A stretch of 64,000 nt of DNA from Undibacterium paludis (lineage in GTDB: Bacteria; Pseudomonadota; Gammaproteobacteria; Burkholderiales; Burkholderiaceae_D), in NCBI RefSeq assembly GCF_022568815.1, contig NZ_JAKZHX010000012.1, positions 1-64,000 of the forward strand, given 5' to 3'. Positions within the stretch are counted from its first letter, which is position 1, and each line of letters begins with the position of its first letter. Of this stretch, positions 19,838-29,163 are shown piece by piece. A program made the translations under genes and the position numbers. Below the pieces are notes generated by a model, which searched no databases, was not told where the DNA came from, and worked only from the letters and a program-made list of their open reading frames with translations.

Positions 19838-20476
19838 TCAGTTTTGATCTGGGGTATACAAGCCCAGACTACGAGCAGCCAGTACGGCCTGGGTGCGATT
19901 GACGACGTTAAGAACCCTGAAAATGGAAGTCACATGCATCTTGACCGTAATCTCTGCCAAGTCCAGGCGCAGGCCAATTTCTTTGTTGGACAAGCCCTGA
20001 CATAGCAGGGTCAAGGTTTCTTGCTGCCTTGGTGTCAGCGCGAGCAAGGGTTCTTCCTTGTTGGCTTGCTTGCCGCGCAAGGTAATCCAGTTCGTATCGA
20101 GTACTTCATTGGCCAGTATTTTGCGCACCACTTCTATCATCAGATCGGTCGATACGGCTTTGGAAATAAAGGCTTTGGCACCGGCACGCAGGGCTGCATC
20201 GACCTCGCGCCGGTCTTCGGAAGCAGAAACCACAACGATTGCGGCATCTGGGTAATGTTTGCGCAGGGAGCAGATGGCTTCTACGCCATTCATGCCTGGC
20301 AAGCGCAGGTCGAGCAAAATCAGGCGCAGCCCGGCATGACTGGCTGATTGCGCCAGTGCTTCTTCAGTTGAAGTGACCGCCGCCACTTGCGCCGCCCCCA
20401 GCAAATGACGCATGAAGAGCAGCAAGGCATCGCGATAAATCGGATGATCTTCAATAATGAGTGCTGAGATATTCAT
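19838..20476 (-). CDS. LuxR/NarL family response regulator
   Basis: This 212-residue two-component response regulator has a receiver domain at ~1-120 with the acidic pair in LIIEDHP and phospho-acceptor Asp56 in LILLDLRLPG. The C-terminal LuxR-type helix-turn-helix (LTPRQQETLTLLCQGLSNKE) is at ~145-210. I prefer ATG 20476 (MNISALIIEDHP); an in-frame start 30 bp upstream adds non-family residues. No histidine kinase is adjacent, so it is an orphan here. It lies downstream of no gene and could be regulated from the 311-bp region before the metH leader. Targets are unknown; the neighbouring DUF4214 gene is a possible one. Confidence 0.88.
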   Translation of the reverse strand: MNISALIIEDHPIYRDALLLFMRHLLGAAQVAAVTSTEEALAQSASHAGLRLILLDLRLPGMNGVEAICSLRKHYPDAAIVVVSASEDRREVDAALRAGAKAFISKAVSTDLMIEVVRKILANEVLDTNWITLRGKQANKEEPLLALTPRQQETLTLLCQGLSNKEIGLRLDLAEITVKMHVTSIFRVLNVVNRTQAVLAARSLGLYTPDQN

Positions 20477-20772
20477 CGGAACCTGCTTACTCACAGAGTG
20501 AAACACTATAGTCCTTTGTGACTTTCAATTGATTGTAGATTGCATAGACAGAAGTTTGAAGCCGTCACCAGTTTCAGGCAAGTAAAAACTGCCCCTTGCC
20601 ACCCACCTTAGATGGCAGGCGTCTTAATAGTTCAACAAGTTGTTGGTAAATGTCACCACGCACAAGCCAGCATACCTCAAAAAATTTACATAAAATCAGC
20701 AGACAACATAAATTGTCATGGCGAAAAAATGACATGCATCAGGTCAAAAACACATAAGCCCTTGATTTGACG
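20477..20772. other. Divergent intergenic region between response regulator and metH leader
   Basis: The region is AT-rich near 20680-20760 and presumably holds promoters for the response regulator (minus) and metH (plus). I see no coding frame, repeat or RNA gene in it. Confidence 0.5.
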
Positions 20773-20778
20773 TATAAT
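20773..20778 (+). promoter_or_regulatory. Likely -10 element of the metH promoter
   Basis: A perfect TATAAT sits 12-15 bp before the predicted 5' edge of the riboswitch, so transcription would start almost exactly at the aptamer. No strong -35 hexamer is found at 16-18 bp spacing. Confidence 0.55.
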
Positions 20779-20787
20779 TTACCTCAT

Positions 20788-20843
20788 GTTGCGCCGATTT
20801 GAGATTCAGATTGCGGGCGCGTAATAAATGCTGCTAAAAGGAT
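20788..20843 (+). ncRNA. SAM-II (SAM_alpha) riboswitch aptamer upstream of metH
   Basis: This segment matches, from memory, the SAM-II aptamer known from alphaproteobacterial met genes and the Sargasso Sea metX structure. There is a P1 stem (TGCGCC 20790-20795 with GGCGCG 20816-20821), a ~20-nt loop beginning GATTTGA and containing ATTGC, then the hallmark tail TAATAAATGCTGCTAAAAGG. Only a few positions differ from the crystallised aptamer. A loop segment (CAGATT) could pair with the tail (AAT-CTG with a bulged G), compatible with the H-type pseudoknot of this class. Location immediately before a methionine synthase gene fits S-adenosylmethionine feedback. A covariance-model search would settle it. 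Confidence 0.85.
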
Positions 20844-20845
20844 GT

Positions 20846-20883
20846 CGCCCGATCCGCCAGCAGTATGAGCCGATCGGGTTTTT
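20846..20883 (+). terminator. Intrinsic terminator as SAM-II expression platform
   Basis: CCCGATC (20848-20854) and GATCGGG (20872-20878) form a stem followed by TTTTT, 21 bp before metH. The left arm with its preceding CG (CGCCC, 20846-20850) can instead pair with GGGCG (20815-20819), the 3' strand of riboswitch stem P1. Aptamer folding would occupy GGGCG and free the terminator to form; without ligand, GGGCG-CGCCC pairing would act as antiterminator. This is the expected OFF-switch logic. Confidence 0.75.
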
Positions 20884-20904
20884 GCATTTATGTGAGTAAA
20901 CATC

Positions 20905-23900
20905 ATGACGACGACACTGCCTGTATCTACCCTCGAAACCCGTTTGCGCGAAATTTTGCAAAAGCGCATCCTGATACTCGATGGTGCGATGGGCACCATG
21001 ATACAGCGCTATAAGCTGACCGAAGAAGATTATCGCGGTGAGCGCTTCAAAGACTTTAGCGGCCCTGAAACAGTGCGCGAACTCTTCGTCAGGGGTAATA
21101 ATGAATTGCTGTCACTGACCCAGCCGCAGGTGATTGCAGAAATCCATGAACAATACCTGGCTGCTGGCGCCGACCTGATAGAAACCAACACTTTTGGCGC
21201 AACGACTGTTGCGCAAGACGACTACCATATGGCGCATCTGGCTTATGAGATGAATGTCGCCTCAGCCAGGATTGCACGGGCTGCCTGCGATAAATATTCG
21301 ACACCGGACAAACCACGCTACGTGGCAGGTGCTCTAGGCCCTACACCAAAAACAGCCTCGATCTCACCAGATGTCAATGACCCGGCTGCGCGTAACGTCA
21401 CCTTTGATCAACTGGTAGCGGCCTACCTGGAGCAAACCCGAGGCCTGGTCGAAGGTGGTGCCGATGTACTGCTGGTAGAGACCATCTTTGATACATTGAA
21501 CTGCAAGGCAGCCCTGTTTGCTATCGACCAGTTTTTTGAAGAAACCGGCAAGCGCCTGCCCATCATGATCTCGGGCACGGTGACCGATGCGTCTGGCCGT
21601 ATCCTGTCTGGTCAGACCGTACCTGCGTTCTGGAATTCGGTGCGTCATGCCAAACCGTTGACCATAGGTTTGAACTGCGCCCTCGGTGCCGCCCTGATGC
21701 GCCCATATGCTGAAGAATTATCCAAGATTGCAGACACCTTTGTCTGTATCTACCCGAATGCCGGTTTGCCCAATCCCATGAGCGATACCGGCTTTGACGA
21801 ATTGCCAGCCGATACCTCAGCCCTGCTGAAGGAATTTGCCGAAGCCGGTTTCATCAATATCGCTGGTGGCTGCTGCGGCACCACGCCTGACCATATCCGG
21901 GCAATTGCTGACATATTGCAAAGCCAGACACCACGCCATGTGCCGGTTATTCCCCCGGCCATGCGCCTGTCTGGTCTGGAGCCATTCACCATCGATGAGA
22001 GTTCGCTGTTCGTCAACGTCGGTGAGCGTACCAATGTCACCGGCTCCAAAGCCTTCGCACGCCTGATCCTGAACGAGCAATATGATGAAGCGCTGGCAGT
22101 GGCTCGCCAACAGGTAGAGAACGGTGCACAGGTCATCGATATTAATATGGACGAGGCCATGCTCGATTCGCTGGCGGCGATGACGCGCTTTTTGAACCTG
22201 ATTGCGTCCGAGCCTGACATCGCCCGCGTGCCCATCATGATCGATTCATCGAAATGGAGCGTCATCGAAGCAGGCCTGAAATGCGTACAGGGCAAGGCCA
22301 TCGTCAATTCGATTTCCATGAAGGAAGGCGAAACAGAATTCCTGCGTCAGGCCACGCTGTGCAAACGCTATGGTGCAGCCGTCATCGTTATGGCCTTTGA
22401 TGAAACCGGTCAGGCGGATACCTATGCACGCAAGATAGAAATCTGTGAACGCGCCTACCGCCTGCTGGTCGATAAACTCAATTTTGATCCACAGGACATT
22501 ATCTTTGACCCGAATATTTTCGCTGTCGCAACCGGTATCGAAGAACACAATAATTACGCCGTCGATTTTATCGAAGCCACCGCCTGGATACATGACAACC
22601 TGCCCGGTGCCAAGATCAGTGGCGGTGTCTCCAACGTGAGTTTCTCTTTCCGTGGCAATGATCCCGCGCGCGAAGCAATACACACCGTGTTCCTGTACCA
22701 CGCCATCAAGGCCGGCATGACCATGGGCATCGTCAATGCCGGCATGGTTGGTGTGTATAGTGAACTTGATGCGGAATTGCGCGAGCGTGTCGAAGACGTG
22801 GTACTGAACCGCCGTGAAGATGCGACGGAGCGCATGATCGAATTTGCTGCCACACTGAAAGCCGGTGGCAAGAAGGAAGAAGCCACGCTGGAATGGCGCA
22901 ATGAACCCGTAGAAAAGCGCCTGTCCCATGCGATGGTGCACGGCATCACTAACTGGATAGTCGAAGATACCGAAGAAGCCCGTGCCGCCATCATGGCCGA
23001 TGGTGGTCGCCCTATTCAGGTCATCGAAGGCCCGCTCATGGATGGCATGAATGTGGTTGGTGACCTGTTTGGCCAAGGCAAGATGTTCCTGCCGCAGGTG
23101 GTCAAATCGGCTCGCGTCATGAAGCAGGCGGTCGCCCACCTCATCCCCTTCATCGAAGAAGAAAAGAAACGCAGTGGCGACAACAAACCCAAGGGCAAGA
23201 TCGTCATCGCCACGGTCAAGGGTGATGTGCATGACATAGGCAAGAACATCGTCACGGTGGTCCTGCAATGTAATAATTTTGAAGTGGTCAACATGGGCGT
23301 GATGGTGCCCTGCTCGGAAATTTTGGCCAAGGCCAAGGCTGAAAATGCCGACATCATCGGCCTGTCCGGCCTGATCACACCCTCGCTGGAAGAGATGGCC
23401 TATGTGGCGAAAGAAATGCAGCGCGACCCGCATTTCCGCATGTTAAAAATCCCGCTGCTGATCGGAGGAGCGACCACCAGCCGCGCCCATACTGCCGTCA
23501 AGATCGCCCCCAACTATGAGGGGCCTGTTGTGTATGTGGCCGATGCCTCACGCTCAGTGTCGGTGGCGCAATCGCTGCTGACACCAGAAAGCCGTGACCA
23601 GTACATCGCCGAACTCGGTAGTGATTATGACCGCATCCGCACCCAGCATGCTAATAAAAAGGCCACACCCATGGTGACGCTGGCGCAGGCACGTGCGAAT
23701 AAAATGAAAGTCGATTTCACAGGCAGCCATGCACCGGTCAAACCCAAATTCATCGGCCGCCGCATTTTCAGGAATGTCGATCTGGCGACGATTGCCAATT
23801 ACATAGACTGGGGCCCGTTCTTCCAGACCTGGGACCTGGCCGGCCCCTTCCCTGCCATACTCACCGACGAGGTGGTTGGCGAAGCTGCCAGCAAGGTCTA

Positions 23901-24654
23901 TGCAGAAGGCCAGGCCATGCTGAAGAAGATCATAGAAGGCCGCTGGCTGACGGCCAATGGTGTGGTCTCGCTGCTGCCCGCCAATACTGTCAATGACGAC
24001 GATATAGAAATCTATACCGACGATAGCCGCGATCAGGTCGCCTTTACCTACTACGGCACCCGCCAGCAGACTGAAAAACCCATCATTGACGGTGTGCAAA
24101 GGCCTAATCAGTGCCTGGCCGACTTCATCGCCCCCAAAGACAGCGGCATCAAGGACTATATAGGCATGTTTGCTGTCACTGCTGGCCTGGGTATAGAAAA
24201 GCATGAGAAACGCTTTGAAGATGCGCATGACGACTACAGCAGCATCATGCTGAAGTCCCTGGCCGACCGTCTGGCCGAAGCCTTTGCCGAATACCTGCAT
24301 GAGCGCGTGCGCAAAGACCTGTGGGGTTATGCTGCCAATGAAGCGCTCAGCAATGCAGAGCTGATCAAGGAAAGCTACAAGGGCATACGCCCTGCACCTG
24401 GCTACCCGGCCTGCCCTGAACATACAGTCAAGACCGACATGTTCAGGCAGATGCAGTGTGAAGAAATAGAGATGTACATCACCGAGTCATGGGCGATGAT
24501 ACCGGGTGCAGCAGTATCGGGCTTTTACTTTGCCCATCCTGAATCGAAGTATTTCAGTGTGGGTAAAATTGCCGATGATCAGGTCACGGATATGGCTACC
24601 CGCAGACGGGTCTCCAGGGAAGATGTCGAACGCTGGCTGGCGCCGAATCTGTAA
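20905..24654 (+). CDS. metH: Cobalamin-dependent methionine synthase
   Basis: This 1249-residue enzyme transfers a methyl group from 5-methyl-THF via cob(I)alamin to homocysteine. All four modules are present. The homocysteine-binding barrel (~10-335) has zinc ligands in NCALGA (~256) and GGCCGTT (~321-327). The pterin-binding domain (~360-620) shows [14 protein letters not shown]. The B12-binding region has the lower-ligand motif DVHDIGKN (~773). The SAM-dependent reactivation domain (~900-1249) shows [12 protein letters not shown] (~1162). Length matches E. coli MetH. Expression is probably controlled by the SAM-II riboswitch in its leader. The 3' end abuts an insertion scar, but the C-terminus looks complete. 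Confidence 0.98.
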   Translation: MTTTLPVSTLETRLREILQKRILILDGAMGTMIQRYKLTEEDYRGERFKDFSGPETVRELFVRGNNELLSLTQPQVIAEIHEQYLAAGADLIETNTFGATTVAQDDYHMAHLAYEMNVASARIARAACDKYSTPDKPRYVAGALGPTPKTASISPDVNDPAARNVTFDQLVAAYLEQTRGLVEGGADVLLVETIFDTLNCKAALFAIDQFFEETGKRLPIMISGTVTDASGRILSGQTVPAFWNSVRHAKPLTIGLNCALGAALMRPYAEELSKIADTFVCIYPNAGLPNPMSDTGFDELPADTSALLKEFAEAGFINIAGGCCGTTPDHIRAIADILQSQTPRHVPVIPPAMRLSGLEPFTIDESSLFVNVGERTNVTGSKAFARLILNEQYDEALAVARQQVENGAQVIDINMDEAMLDSLAAMTRFLNLIASEPDIARVPIMIDSSKWSVIEAGLKCVQGKAIVNSISMKEGETEFLRQATLCKRYGAAVIVMAFDETGQADTYARKIEICERAYRLLVDKLNFDPQDIIFDPNIFAVATGIEEHNNYAVDFIEATAWIHDNLPGAKISGGVSNVSFSFRGNDPAREAIHTVFLYHAIKAGMTMGIVNAGMVGVYSELDAELRERVEDVVLNRREDATERMIEFAATLKAGGKKEEATLEWRNEPVEKRLSHAMVHGITNWIVEDTEEARAAIMADGGRPIQVIEGPLMDGMNVVGDLFGQGKMFLPQVVKSARVMKQAVAHLIPFIEEEKKRSGDNKPKGKIVIATVKGDVHDIGKNIVTVVLQCNNFEVVNMGVMVPCSEILAKAKAENADIIGLSGLITPSLEEMAYVAKEMQRDPHFRMLKIPLLIGGATTSRAHTAVKIAPNYEGPVVYVADASRSVSVAQSLLTPESRDQYIAELGSDYDRIRTQHANKKATPMVTLAQARANKMKVDFTGSHAPVKPKFIGRRIFRNVDLATIANYIDWGPFFQTWDLAGPFPAILTDEVVGEAASKVYAEGQAMLKKIIEGRWLTANGVVSLLPANTVNDDDIEIYTDDSRDQVAFTYYGTRQQTEKPIIDGVQRPNQCLADFIAPKDSGIKDYIGMFAVTAGLGIEKHEKRFEDAHDDYSSIMLKSLADRLAEAFAEYLHERVRKDLWGYAANEALSNAELIKESYKGIRPAPGYPACPEHTVKTDMFRQMQCEEIEMYITESWAMIPGAAVSGFYFAHPESKYFSVGKIADDQVTDMATRRRVSREDVERWLAPNL

Positions 24655-24661
24655 GCGCATA

Positions 24662-24721
24662 GGTATTTACATCATTTATTATGATGAACGTGGTTTAGTG
24701 TGTATTGATAATTTGTTATAG
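24662..24721 (+). pseudogene. 3' fragment of an unknown gene
   Basis: A frame that runs out of the 3' end of metH past its stop reads GIYIIYYDERGLVCIDNLL and then a stop at 24719-24721. It is markedly more AT-rich than metH and looks like a protein C-terminus (YYDERG motif) whose 5' part has been lost. It could be chance, since it is only ~19 codons. No family is recognised. Confidence 0.3.
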
Positions 24722-24775
24722 ACTATCCATCAATTTCGGTGCCTTTCAAGGAGGTAGAATGGACTGGTGGATAGT
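24722..24775. repeat. 8-bp inverted repeat in the insertion scar
   Basis: ACTATCCA (24722-24729) and TGGATAGT (24768-24775) are perfect inverted copies 38 bp apart, straddling a Shine-Dalgarno-like AAGGAGG. It may be chance or a small hairpin at the recombination junction. Confidence 0.3.
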
Positions 24776-25170
24776 AAAACAACTTCGTGCAATGGTATTA
24801 GTGTTCGTTTGCTAGCTGAATTGACCCGGTCAGTTTGATCCACCTTCCACTTCCTGGCGAAAGCTGCCACCCGGTCATACGACCCTTCAAATCCCAGTTC
24901 TTTCAGATCGAGATGAAGCTGTTTTAGGCTGCGTCGTTGTTTCCGATTTTTATCCGTCTCTGTCTTAAACCAGCTTGAAAGCTGCAATGCATATTTGTCG
25001 ATGGCACTGGCTGTTTGTCGTTCTGCATAGGCAGGCTCAGTGACTTCAGAGCGCAGATAGCGCCGGACAGTGTTGCGAGAGATGCCAAGTCGTCTGGCGA
25101 TCTCCCGTAATGGAATCTGGTCACGAATGTGCCAGCGTCGAATAATACCTAGTAATGCCACGTCAATCAC
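24730..25170 (-). pseudogene. istA: IS21-family transposase IstA, 3'-truncated
   Basis: The first ~125 residues match IstA of IS21-type elements: MIDVALLGIIRRWHIRDQIP, the helix-turn-helix IREIARRLGISRNTVRRYL-like segment (here LREIARRLGISRNTVRRYL, ~22-40) and the family motif ELGFEGSYDRVAAFARKWK (~92-110). Similarity ends near TLIPL (nucleotide ~24792); the DDE catalytic core (~350 residues) and the helper gene istB are absent. The last ~20 codons are unrelated sequence. The element is therefore dead, but its left terminus survives upstream of the start codon. Confidence 0.85.
24759..24815 (+). pseudogene. Truncated 5' end of an unknown gene, cut by the IS fragment
   Basis: A strong AAGGAGG ribosome-binding site at 24748-24754 precedes ATG 24759, which reads MDWWIVKQLRA up to about 24791. 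There the antisense istA similarity begins, and the frame stops at 24815. This looks like a real gene start destroyed after ~11 codons by the IS21-family insertion. Its 3' remainder might be the fragment at 25299-25416, but the frames do not join cleanly. Confidence 0.35.
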
Positions 25171-25276
25171 TCCTGCTCCCTACTCATCAAGATAAGTAGG
25201 ATTGTGTGCTAAACGTGGGTCAAATTTAGATGCAATTTATCCAGCAAAGTGGGGCAATTTTCAGTGCAAATCAACA
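24792..25276 (-). mobile_element. Remnant of an IS21-family insertion sequence (istA end only)
   Basis: On the minus strand the element starts TGTTGATTTGCACTG at 25276, the TG-type terminus of IS21 elements. Two ~25-bp imperfect direct repeats lie inside it (25215-25239 and 25249-25273, both GTGGG-x-CAA followed by a TGCAA block), as is typical of IS21 terminal transposase-binding sites. The right end, istB and most of istA are missing. No target duplication can be recognised because the other junction has been lost by deletion. Confidence 0.75.
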
Positions 25277-25298
25277 TGGGGTCACCAATTTGATGTGC

Positions 25299-25416
25299 GG
25301 TAGACGGTATATTCAATATCGACGGTTATATTGACGCAAGAATGTTCAAAGCGAATGAAATTGCAACATTTATTAATGAACGACTGAAAATATTAGCGCA
25401 ATCACAGGTTACTTGA
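25299..25416 (+). pseudogene. 3' fragment of an unknown gene after the IS end
   Basis: In one forward frame the flank of the IS remnant reads VDGIFNIDGYIDARMFKANE and continues to end SQVT before a TGA at 25414-25416. An in-frame stop lies just upstream at 25294, so only ~38 codons remain. The composition is protein-like and AT-rich compared with its surroundings. I do not recognise a family. It may be the tail of the gene whose start is seen at 24759. Confidence 0.35.
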
Positions 25417-25427
25417 CCGTATTCGAT

Positions 25428-25727
25428 TTAACCCATTTCCCTGACCACAATATTCGTCAACTCACTGACCACATCCTGATCAAATTGTTCTTCCAGCAGG
25501 CGCCAACGGAAGCTGTTACCCAATTGTGCTTTCTTATACACATTGAGCTTATGGTCGCGCTTGAACTCAAGTATCTGGACGGCCACTTGCTGCATGATCT
25601 TTTGCCGCTTAATGACAGTCTTGTCCCGCTTTTTCTTGTTCAGCTCTGTTGGCATTTCCTTGATGACGAATTCTGCAAGTTGCAGGCCAAACTCTTTTTC
25701 TGCTTTTGCATTAAACCAACTCAACAT
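25428..25727 (-). CDS. Small hypothetical protein
   Basis: This 99-residue cytoplasmic protein (MLSWFNAKAEKEFGLQLAEF at the start) is lysine-rich and probably helical (KEMPTELNKKKRDKTVIKRQ in the middle), with no signal peptide or membrane span. I do not recognise a named domain, although the composition and regular charge pattern suggest a real gene. It ends 11 bp from the stop of the gene fragment on the other strand. The 285 bp upstream hold the terminator of the next block and otherwise nothing identifiable. Confidence 0.6.
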   Translation of the reverse strand: MLSWFNAKAEKEFGLQLAEFVIKEMPTELNKKKRDKTVIKRQKIMQQVAVQILEFKRDHKLNVYKKAQLGNSFRWRLLEEQFDQDVVSELTNIVVREMG

Positions 25728-25926
25728 GGCGTGCTTTCTACTTAGGGCTGTGACAGCGTATTTTCTGGAACGGGATCAATTTTTGACAAGAATTTTCTTA
25801 TGTCGTGGCCCGACTTGACACGATTATACTGAATCCCACTGCCCGCAGGACAACAAATTCATTCGTGGACTGTCACAGTGGAGTCGAGAGTGAAAGATAT
25901 GTGACCGGCGCGCGCATGACAGTAAC

Positions 25927-25961
25927 AAAAAAAGACAGGGGCTTGCGCCCCTGTCTTTTTT
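25927..25961. terminator. Bidirectional intrinsic terminator
   Basis: GACAGGGGC (25934-25942) and GCCCCTGTC (25947-25955) form a perfect 9-bp stem with a TTGC loop, flanked by an A-run and a T-run. It lies 52 bp after the stop of the TonB-dependent receptor gene (minus strand) and most likely terminates it. Confidence 0.92.
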
Positions 25962-26012
25962 ACATCCTGACTACTATCTCAAGTACCTACGACCGTAGTC
26001 ATTGATCATGAA

Positions 26013-28895
26013 TTACTTGAATACATAACCTACGTTCAGACGGAATGCACGGCCATAAGCATTGTGCAGTGTGTCGTTGTAACCAGTTGTTGTGTAGCTG
26101 GAGCTTGGATCATACGGTGCTTTGGAATCCAGTGCATTCAGTACACGTACACCGATGGTGACGTCCTTGAAACCTTTGTAGGTGTAGCCCAGGTCGACCG
26201 TAGTCCAGCTTGCAACTGCGCAATCAGGTACATAGGTCAGGTACTTGGCAACACCGCCCAGGGATGTTGCTGTTGCTGGCTGACCGGAACCATAGTGGCA
26301 ATACGCAACCGGATAGGTTTCAGCTGCATTGGTGTAACGCATCAGGGATACGCCGCCAACGAAGTTGATGGCGCCATTGACGGTATGCGCTTCTTTGGTC
26401 CAGGAGGAAGACAGGCTGGCACGCAGACGCGGGATGTCGCCAACACTGGTGGAGAAGTTGGAAATGCCACCACGTGTACCAACCAGGTTGGTTTCAGGGT
26501 CACCCGGTTTTTCTGCACGACGGAATTCTATCGTGTAGGAAGTACGGAAACGTGTATCCAGTTTGCCGGCGCTACCGAGGTTGTTGCGCAAGGCCATTTC
26601 AACGTCCACGCCGCTGACTACCGTACTACCCTGATTGATGTAGTTACGCAGCAGGGAAATCAGCGGGCCTGAGTTAGGAATCACGTTACCGTTCTTGTCT
26701 TTAACGAAATTGACAGGGTTGGTATCGCGAATCACTGTGCCTGGATAAGCATCCTGATTATTCAATATCAGTGTAGAAGACAGCGCAGCAACTTCATCTT
26801 CCTTACGGATATTGTAGTAATCAACCAGGATATCGAAATCACGTGTAGGCGACAAAACCATGCCCAGCGAGAAGCTGCGTGAAGTTTCTGGCTTCAGGTT
26901 AGGATTCTGACGAATCAGCGTCGAAATACTTCTGGAGCAATCTGTGTTGTCAGCACCAGTCAGCGGTGTTTTACCATCCGGGCAGCGGATAGGGTCAACC
27001 AGGTTGTTCAGGAAAGTCTGGGTACCACCGGCAGTCACTTGTACCAGTGCTGGTGCGCGGAAACCTTGTGCATAAGTGGAACGGAAGGCCAGGGAATCAT
27101 TGACTGTCCATTTTGCGCCGATTTTTGGTACGAAATTGGTTTTGAAGCTAGGATATTTATCAACACGGCCAGCAAAATCCATTTCGAAGTTTTTCAGGAA
27201 CGGTGTACGTACTTCGACGAAGGCGGAAGTTACATTACGTTGGCCCTGGATAAACTGATTAGCCAGACCCAGAACCTGACCGGAGCTGGTCAGGTTGTCT
27301 GGTGTCAGTGTCATTTTTTCCTGACGGAATTCAACACCGGAGGCGAAACCAATTGCGCCGCCTGGCAGACTGCCGAATTCTGTGCTGGCCTTGAAGTCAG
27401 CCTGGGAAATTTCTGCTACGCCAACGCTCTTCAGTTGACGGCTCAGATTAGGCATCTTGGAAACGGCATCCAGAGACAAGTTCTGATCGATCAGTTTTTG
27501 TACTTCTGGCAAGAGCAGGAAGCCGTTGGAAATGTCAGTACGCTCGGAACGATTCCACAGTACGCCGGTTTCCCAGTCCCAGTTCCTGAAGCTGCCTTTC
27601 AGACCAGAGGCAAAACGCAGGGCTTCATTGGTCGTATTGCTGCCACCAGGAATATTTTCAAAACGGTAAACAACTGCCGCACGGCTGGTCGGGAATGGAT
27701 TGTCTGGGTGGCCTACCGGCAAAATTGCCTGGAATGGCGTGCCTGCACCAGACAAGGCAAAAGCGGTAGATGGTGTACGGCCATCAATGGAACGTGAACC
27801 CCCGGTGTAATCACGGTCAGTCTTGGTGTAGGCGACTTCAGCAAAAGCGGACATGGTATCGTTGATCTGATAGATACCGCGTGACATCGCGCTGATGTCC
27901 TGGCCTGCGCCCTGTACTTCAGCAAAATCGTCGAGGTTGTAATTACAGAACTGACGGCCATACAAGACGCTGGTGGTGGCGATATTGTATTGTGCGCCAC
28001 CAGTGATCAAACGGGATGGGTCGCAATTGGTACGGTTGACCACGTTTGCATCATTGGCAGAGAAGAAAGTCTTGCTGCCTGGTGTACGTTCACGATAGAA
28101 GAAAGGCTGGTTACTGATGCTGCTGGAATAAGGCGACAGGCGGCTGTTGAGTATGCTGTACAGATCTTTTTCGACGTCGTTGGCATCCTTGATCGCTACG
28201 CGGTCACGTTTGGACACTTCGGCACTGAAAGTGACGTTGTAGCCATCTGATCCATAGTTACCAAAACCGGCAAAGCCGCTGACACTTTTCTTCTTGAACT
28301 GGTTATTGTCATTGGCGCCAATGCTGGCATTCATTTGTATGCCCTGGTAATCGCTCTTGGTGATGAAGTTGATCACACCGGCAATCGCGTCAGAGCCGTA
28401 TACAGCGGATGCGCCATCCTTGAAAATCTCTACGCGTTCCAGCATGGACAGTGGAATGCTGTTGATATCGTACAGAGTTGATTGACCCTGGTTAGGGTTG
28501 GCGTAAGCCGATGGCGTCATGCGACGGCCATTCAACAGAATCAGGGTGGAGCTGGAGCCCAGACCACGCAGTGAGGCTGTTGCCACGCCGCGGGAGAAGC
28601 CGCCATCAACTGCATCAAATGCACTGCCGCTACCCAGCGCAGGAATCGTGCGCAGCAATTCAGCAACCGTGGTTGCGCCGCTTTGGCTGATATCTTTTGC
28701 AGTCAGCGTTTGGATCGGTGAAGTACCTTCTTTATCGATACGTTTGATGTGCGAACCGGTGACTTCAATTTTTTGAATTTTTTCTGCCGATTCAGCTTGT
28801 ACAGTTTGCGCTTGCGCTGCAACCATCATACCGCCGGACAACATTGCCAATGCCAGTTTGACGGCATAGGCACATTTTTTTTCTTGATAAAACAT
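26013..28895 (-). CDS. TonB-dependent outer-membrane receptor
   Basis: This 960-residue receptor starts at ATG 28895, chosen because AAGGAGA lies 6 bp upstream. The signal peptide ends near MVAAQAQ. A TonB-box-like EKIQKIEVTGSHI precedes the plug domain (~45-170: TSPIQTLTAKDISQSGATTV; VEIFKDGASAVYGSDAIAGV). The 22-strand barrel fills the rest and ends, as expected, in an aromatic residue (NVGYVFK). The long plug and oligomer-receptor character resemble carbohydrate- or peptide-type receptors rather than siderophore ones, but the ligand is unknown. The gene is divergent from a LysR-type regulator likely to control it. Confidence 0.92.
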   Translation of the reverse strand: MFYQEKKCAYAVKLALAMLSGGMMVAAQAQTVQAESAEKIQKIEVTGSHIKRIDKEGTSPIQTLTAKDISQSGATTVAELLRTIPALGSGSAFDAVDGGFSRGVATASLRGLGSSSTLILLNGRRMTPSAYANPNQGQSTLYDINSIPLSMLERVEIFKDGASAVYGSDAIAGVINFITKSDYQGIQMNASIGANDNNQFKKKSVSGFAGFGNYGSDGYNVTFSAEVSKRDRVAIKDANDVEKDLYSILNSRLSPYSSSISNQPFFYRERTPGSKTFFSANDANVVNRTNCDPSRLITGGAQYNIATTSVLYGRQFCNYNLDDFAEVQGAGQDISAMSRGIYQINDTMSAFAEVAYTKTDRDYTGGSRSIDGRTPSTAFALSGAGTPFQAILPVGHPDNPFPTSRAAVVYRFENIPGGSNTTNEALRFASGLKGSFRNWDWETGVLWNRSERTDISNGFLLLPEVQKLIDQNLSLDAVSKMPNLSRQLKSVGVAEISQADFKASTEFGSLPGGAIGFASGVEFRQEKMTLTPDNLTSSGQVLGLANQFIQGQRNVTSAFVEVRTPFLKNFEMDFAGRVDKYPSFKTNFVPKIGAKWTVNDSLAFRSTYAQGFRAPALVQVTAGGTQTFLNNLVDPIRCPDGKTPLTGADNTDCSRSISTLIRQNPNLKPETSRSFSLGMVLSPTRDFDILVDYYNIRKEDEVAALSSTLILNNQDAYPGTVIRDTNPVNFVKDKNGNVIPNSGPLISLLRNYINQGSTVVSGVDVEMALRNNLGSAGKLDTRFRTSYTIEFRRAEKPGDPETNLVGTRGGISNFSTSVGDIPRLRASLSSSWTKEAHTVNGAINFVGGVSLMRYTNAAETYPVAYCHYGSGQPATATSLGGVAKYLTYVPDCAVASWTTVDLGYTYKGFKDVTIGVRVLNALDSKAPYDPSSSYTTTGYNDTLHNAYGRAFRLNVGYVFK

Positions 28896-29005
28896 CCAGT
28901 ATCTCCTTGGGGAAATCATAAACAGGCTCAAACTGCAAAATCAGGCTGATAGGGCGCAGTCAGGGTGAACTGCGCCGCCAAATTGTGGTCGAACCACTAC
29001 GATGC

Positions 29006-29034
29006 ATAAACAAAGTCACATGTAGATTTGTCAA
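29006..29034 (-). promoter_or_regulatory. Candidate sigma-70 promoter of the TonB receptor
   Basis: On the minus strand a perfect -35 TTGACA (29034-29029) is followed at 17 bp by GTTTAT (29011-29006), a weak -10. This would start transcription about 100 bp before the receptor start codon, inside the divergent region shared with the LysR gene. Confidence 0.35.
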
Positions 29035-29163
29035 CAATACCGGGCGTCTGCCAGTCATGTGCCTACATGGAAGCTGTTACACTTTGTTTCACGCGAGTAT
29101 GATCCCATTACAATTTCATTACCGTCCAATGAGAATTTGACGAATACGTATATAATTATCGTT

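Noticed and set aside
20788..20843. SAH riboswitch as identity of the metH leader
   Set aside because: The conserved blocks I associate with SAH aptamers are not present, whereas the SAM-II hallmark sequence is.
22246..23433. 395-codon open frame antisense to metH
   Set aside because: It is His/Asp-rich shadow sequence caused by metH codon bias; no ribosome-binding site or family match.
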